Below, in pieces: positions 61,558 to 64,000 of a DNA stretch of 64,000 bases. The notes beneath the pieces are model-generated. The model was not told the DNA's origin. It saw only the letters and a program-made list of their open reading frames with translations, and did no database searches. The position numbers and the translations under genes were made by a program. Source of the stretch: Rhizobium sp. BT03 (GTDB taxonomy: Bacteria; Pseudomonadota; Alphaproteobacteria; Rhizobiales; Rhizobiaceae); the NCBI RefSeq assembly GCF_030053155.1, contig NZ_CP125640.1, positions 4,376,001 through 4,440,000 of the forward strand. The letters are read 5' to 3'. Every line of letters starts with the position of its first letter. Position 1 is the first letter of the stretch.

Positions 61558-62064
61558 TACGCCGCATCGGCCCGTCCGCTGTCGCGGAGCGTTCATATCC
61601 GCAACCGGCAGGAGGTGGGTCACCGGCTTTTGCCGGCGAATAGGGGCGGGATCGATGTATTTCCTGTCGTGTCTAAGTATTATTTGTAGTCATATGAAGT
61701 ATAGCTCGTATGGGTGATGACCAGCGTCGCGCGCCGATGTCAACTCTTTGGCGAATGATCTTGTTGTTCAATCACTTGCGGGTGCGGTTCATCTTCTCCG
61801 AGAGAACCCGGTTCGGATAGCGAAGCCTCAGCCTTTCCGGCTCGTAAAACCTCTGTTTTGCAGGATTCGCGATGGCTGTGTCCGGCCGCAAGGGAGGCGC
61901 GCCTGCAGCCTGTCTGCGCCTCGATTTCGACAAATTGCCGCCGCCAAAATGCCAGTATTAGTTGTTTCTAAATCACGCCATAATTGGCATCTACGTTGCC
62001 GCGCCTGTTTTATTCTTCGCCACATTTCGGAATTTCAGCGTTATACAAACAATGGTGGGTAACT
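61558..62064. other. 507-bp intergenic stretch without recognised gene
   Basis: No open frame here has a ribosome site or sensible protein. The stretch 61960-62060 is A+T-rich and probably carries the promoter of the exported protein gene at 62065. I recognise no riboswitch or repeat. Confidence 0.5.
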
Positions 62065-62487
62065 ATGAAGGTTATTCTCGTCATCGTCCTCACGGTGCTT
62101 GCCGTGCCCTGTGAGGCGGACATGCTGGGCACGGCATCCAAGTATAAGAGCATGCACGAACGCTCCATCTCCTTCCTCAGCATCAATCCCCGGAAGGTAT
62201 CGTGGTGCGGGGCATTCCTGGCCTTTGTCGCCAAGCGATCTTCGCGGCAACCGCCGCCCAACCCCAACATGGCGGCGTCCTGGAGGAAGTTCGGCAAGCC
62301 GGTGTTCTTCCGCGCCGCCAGGCGAGGGGATGTCGTGGTGATCCGCACCGGCAGGCGCTTTCATGTCAGCCTTTTCGATCACATCGACCAGCGCCGGCAG
62401 TACGTCTACCTGTTCGGCGGCAATCAATCCAACCGGGTGCAACTGTCCAGGTATCGCGCCAGCTCGGTGGTGGCGGTGCGGCGATGA
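62065..62487 (+). CDS. exported CHAP/NlpC-like (TIGR02594-type) protein
   Basis: 140 residues from the ATG at 62065 with GGTGGGT upstream. Signal peptide (MKVILVIVLTVLAVPCEA), then SWCGAFLAFVAKRS with the likely catalytic Cys (about 50), GDVVVIRTGR and HVSLF with the His (about 104), and YLFGGNQSNRVQLSRYR, the pattern of TIGR02594/CHAP-like amidases. Probably acts on peptidoglycan peptides in the periplasm. Confidence 0.83.
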   Translation: MKVILVIVLTVLAVPCEADMLGTASKYKSMHERSISFLSINPRKVSWCGAFLAFVAKRSSRQPPPNPNMAASWRKFGKPVFFRAARRGDVVVIRTGRRFHVSLFDHIDQRRQYVYLFGGNQSNRVQLSRYRASSVVAVRR

Positions 62488-62519
62488 TGCCGGCTTGTCA
62501 GGCCGAGTGAGCATCGGTG

Positions 62520-62712
62520 GCCGGTGGCCGGCCTCGTCCTTCGAGGCCCCTCCGGGGCACCTCAGGATGAGGGCGGAGAGAGGGTGCGGCTTGCCTCGCC
62601 CGCAGACATCACGGCTCATCGGCAGCGGATACTACACGGCACGGTCCCCGCTCAGCCTCCCGCAACGCGGCACTACGATCAGCCCTCATCCTGAGAGCTT
62701 GTGAAGCTTTTG
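62520..62712. repeat. family A repeats next to the IS element
   Basis: A well-conserved copy at about 62525-62590 (CCTCGTCCTTCGAGGCCC to the GGGTGCGGCTTGCC tail) and a variant at 62681-62710 whose CTCATCCTGAGAGCTTGTG continuation is shared, inverted, with 53140-53168. The latter abuts the left flank of the transposase gene region. No gene is seen in 62488-62831. Confidence 0.75.
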
Positions 62713-64000
62713 AATCTTGTGCGTTTCAGGCCAGTGTTGGCTGGTCTTGGCTGGCCGATGCCATCGAGCGTTAGCCGATTACGCGGTGCGTTTTGATGGT
62801 CGCGTGTTGGCGTCAGGGTGATTGCCCTGGTTTAGCCATTGGCAAGCCGATGGCCTTGCAGGATATTGTTGGTGAGTGCGTAGCAGAGCACGACGGCCTG
62901 GACCTTTTCGATGCCGCGCACCGTCAATTGTCGCAGATTCCAGTTGCGCCAGCGGGCATGGATGCATTCGCAGATCGAGCGGGGTTTGTACTGAGCCTTG
63001 CCCGTCTCGCTTCCCATGCGGGTCCGCCAGGTTGACACACCCGCACCGTCGCCGCGCCGCGGCAAGAAGGGATCGGTTCCGTGTTTGGACTGCGTGGGCG
63101 GACAAAAGACCTCGACCCCTTCGCCGTGCGCCCACTCGATATCTTCAGCGCTGCAAAAGCCGCCATCGGCGAGATAGCGGCGCGGCAGATGGCCGCTCAG
63201 CGCGCGCAACCGCTCCAGCATCGGCCGCATGAGGCCGCGATCGGAGCCGGCATTGGTCACCTCGAGCCCGACCACGAACTGCTCGCCGGCGGTGCTCGCA
63301 ACCTGCACATTATAAGCCGGACGGAAGCCGCCGTCGGCCATCTTCATCACCCGCGCCTGCGCATCCGTGCTGGAGGCGCGCGGCTCCTTCGGCTTTTTGC
63401 CATTGCCGCGCTTTTCTTCGCGCGCTTGGCGATGGCGCTGAATCTCGTCAAGAGCGGCCTTGGCTGCTCTGAGCCGCTCGCCGCGCTCACGCGCCGCTCG
63501 TTGCCTGGCAGCCTCGATGCGCCGAGTGCTGGCATCCGAACGCGCATCGACCTCGCGCTTGAGCTGATCCACAACCGCCTCGGCAATGGAAAGATGCCGA
63601 TCAAGCGTCGCCTTGCGGCCGAACGAGGCGGCACCCGCGCTCGCCCGGACCCGCACGCCATCCTGCGCCAAATTATCGAAAGCGACGAGGCCGGCATCGG
63701 CAAGCGCCGCCAGATGCTCGGCCAGCAGCCGGTCGAGCAGATCGGCGCAACCAACCCGAAAATCCGACAGCGTGTGATAGTTCACCGAGACGCCGCCGCA
63801 CAGCCAGCGATAGACGTCGTGGCTCCCGCACAGCCGTTCCAGCGCCCGCGCACTGCCGACGCCATCGCTGCTGGCATAGAGCCACAGCGCCAGCAAAAGC
63901 CGTGGCGAAATCGGCGGATGGCCCGGCCGCTGCTCACGCGCTTTGATCCGATCTTCAAGCGCGCTCAGATCCAGTCCCTCGACATAGCTCCAAATCACGC
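62713..64000 (-). mobile_element. IS1182-like insertion sequence, right end outside window
   Basis: The transposase gene and its 3' flank of about 120 bp. The left end is not certain: no inverted repeat can be matched since the other end is missing, and the boundary is set at the end of the family A variant repeat. Confidence 0.6.
62832..64000 (-). CDS. IS1182-family-like transposase, N-terminus outside window
   Basis: About 389 residues visible; the frame continues beyond base 64000 and the GTG at 63998 is internal (VIWSYVEGLDLSALEDRI). The N-terminal DUF772-type domain (PPISPRLLLALWLYASSDGVGSARALERL) is followed by a charged linker (about 150-220, Arg/Ala/Glu-rich) and the DDE domain: Asp in LAQDGVRVRAS, Asp in YLADGGFCS and a Glu near SICECIHARWRNW. 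It ends TNNILQGHRLANG, as complete transposases of this family do. No stop or frameshift is seen, so the element may be active. Confidence 0.85.
   Translation of the reverse strand, partial: VIWSYVEGLDLSALEDRIKAREQRPGHPPISPRLLLALWLYASSDGVGSARALERLCGSHDVYRWLCGGVSVNYHTLSDFRVGCADLLDRLLAEHLAALADAGLVAFDNLAQDGVRVRASAGAASFGRKATLDRHLSIAEAVVDQLKREVDARSDASTRRIEAARQRAARERGERLRAAKAALDEIQRHRQAREEKRGNGKKPKEPRASSTDAQARVMKMADGGFRPAYNVQVASTAGEQFVVGLEVTNAGSDRGLMRPMLERLRALSGHLPRRYLADGGFCSAEDIEWAHGEGVEVFCPPTQSKHGTDPFLPRRGDGAGVSTWRTRMGSETGKAQYKPRSICECIHARWRNWNLRQLTVRGIEKVQAVVLCYALTNNILQGHRLANG

Noticed and set aside
61748..62062. 104-codon open frame before the CHAP-like gene
   Set aside because: No ribosome site, no motif, and it runs into the next gene's ribosome site.

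Overview
The window looks like chromosomal or chromid DNA of a fast-growing rhizobium of the Rhizobium leguminosarum/etli type. The basis is high G+C, rhizobial gene families (moc-type rhizopine genes, coxMNOP, a second FtsZ without a C-terminal tail, Blh, cadherin-like Rap-type domains) and dense families of palindromic intergenic repeats. The assignment rests on gene content only. I recognised no rRNA, tRNA, CRISPR array or prophage. Both edges cut genes: a GGDEF/EAL protein on the left and an IS1182-like transposase on the right.

Region 1 (1-10.4 kb) is signalling. After the left-edge GGDEF/EAL gene and two small exported proteins comes a tight six-gene minus-strand operon (10423 to 3777). 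It encodes a GGDEF-EAL protein, a degenerate histidine-kinase-like ATPase, a STAS-like domain fused to a SAM methyltransferase, a membrane sensor with HAMP and PP2C/SpoIIE phosphatase, a HATPase switch kinase and a STAS antagonist. This is the best candidate for an undescribed system: a partner-switching module wired to c-di-GMP and to a methyltransferase.

Region 2 (10.6-15.2 kb) is a moc-like catabolic operon: TIM-barrel isomerase, ferredoxin reductase, Rieske ferredoxin and di-iron oxygenase behind a LacI regulator. Region 3 (15.5-33 kb) holds small metabolic and stress genes. Notable items are a divergent pair of GGAAC-N17-GTT promoters in front of small hydrophilic proteins, an XRE regulator with direct-repeat operators, a TIMP-like exported protein, a cadherin-like repeat protein, the FtsZ2-like gene, and an acetolactate synthase paralogue with damaged active-site sequence behind what looks like an intact branched-chain amino-acid attenuator. 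A frameshifted cupin gene and a DsrE-Blh sulfur pair follow.

Region 4 (33.4-37.4 kb) is a cobalamin riboswitch, a possible leader ORF and a BtuFCD-like importer. Region 5 (38.8-44 kb) is a cytochrome c gene and the coxMNOP-type alternative cytochrome oxidase with a subunit IV. Region 6 (44-51 kb) holds a hydrolase, a membrane AraC regulator and a HlyD-MacB-like exporter. Region 7 (51.3-55 kb) is a tandem pair of parallel beta-helix proteins ending in cadherin-like domains. The last part carries an intradiol dioxygenase, a CPA1 antiporter, Kup, an MFS transporter and a CHAP-like exported protein.

Most gaps longer than 300 bp are filled by repeat families. Family A contains CTCATCCTGAGG and CCTCGAAGGACGAGG. 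Family B contains CTTCTCCCCGCTGGGGAGAAG. Family C is a ~140-bp palindrome whose ends carry CATTCCTGTGCTCGTCACAG. Family D contains AAAGCGCGTCGCATG. Several copies are tandemly duplicated, and one has been captured as the C-terminus of the HlyD-like protein.
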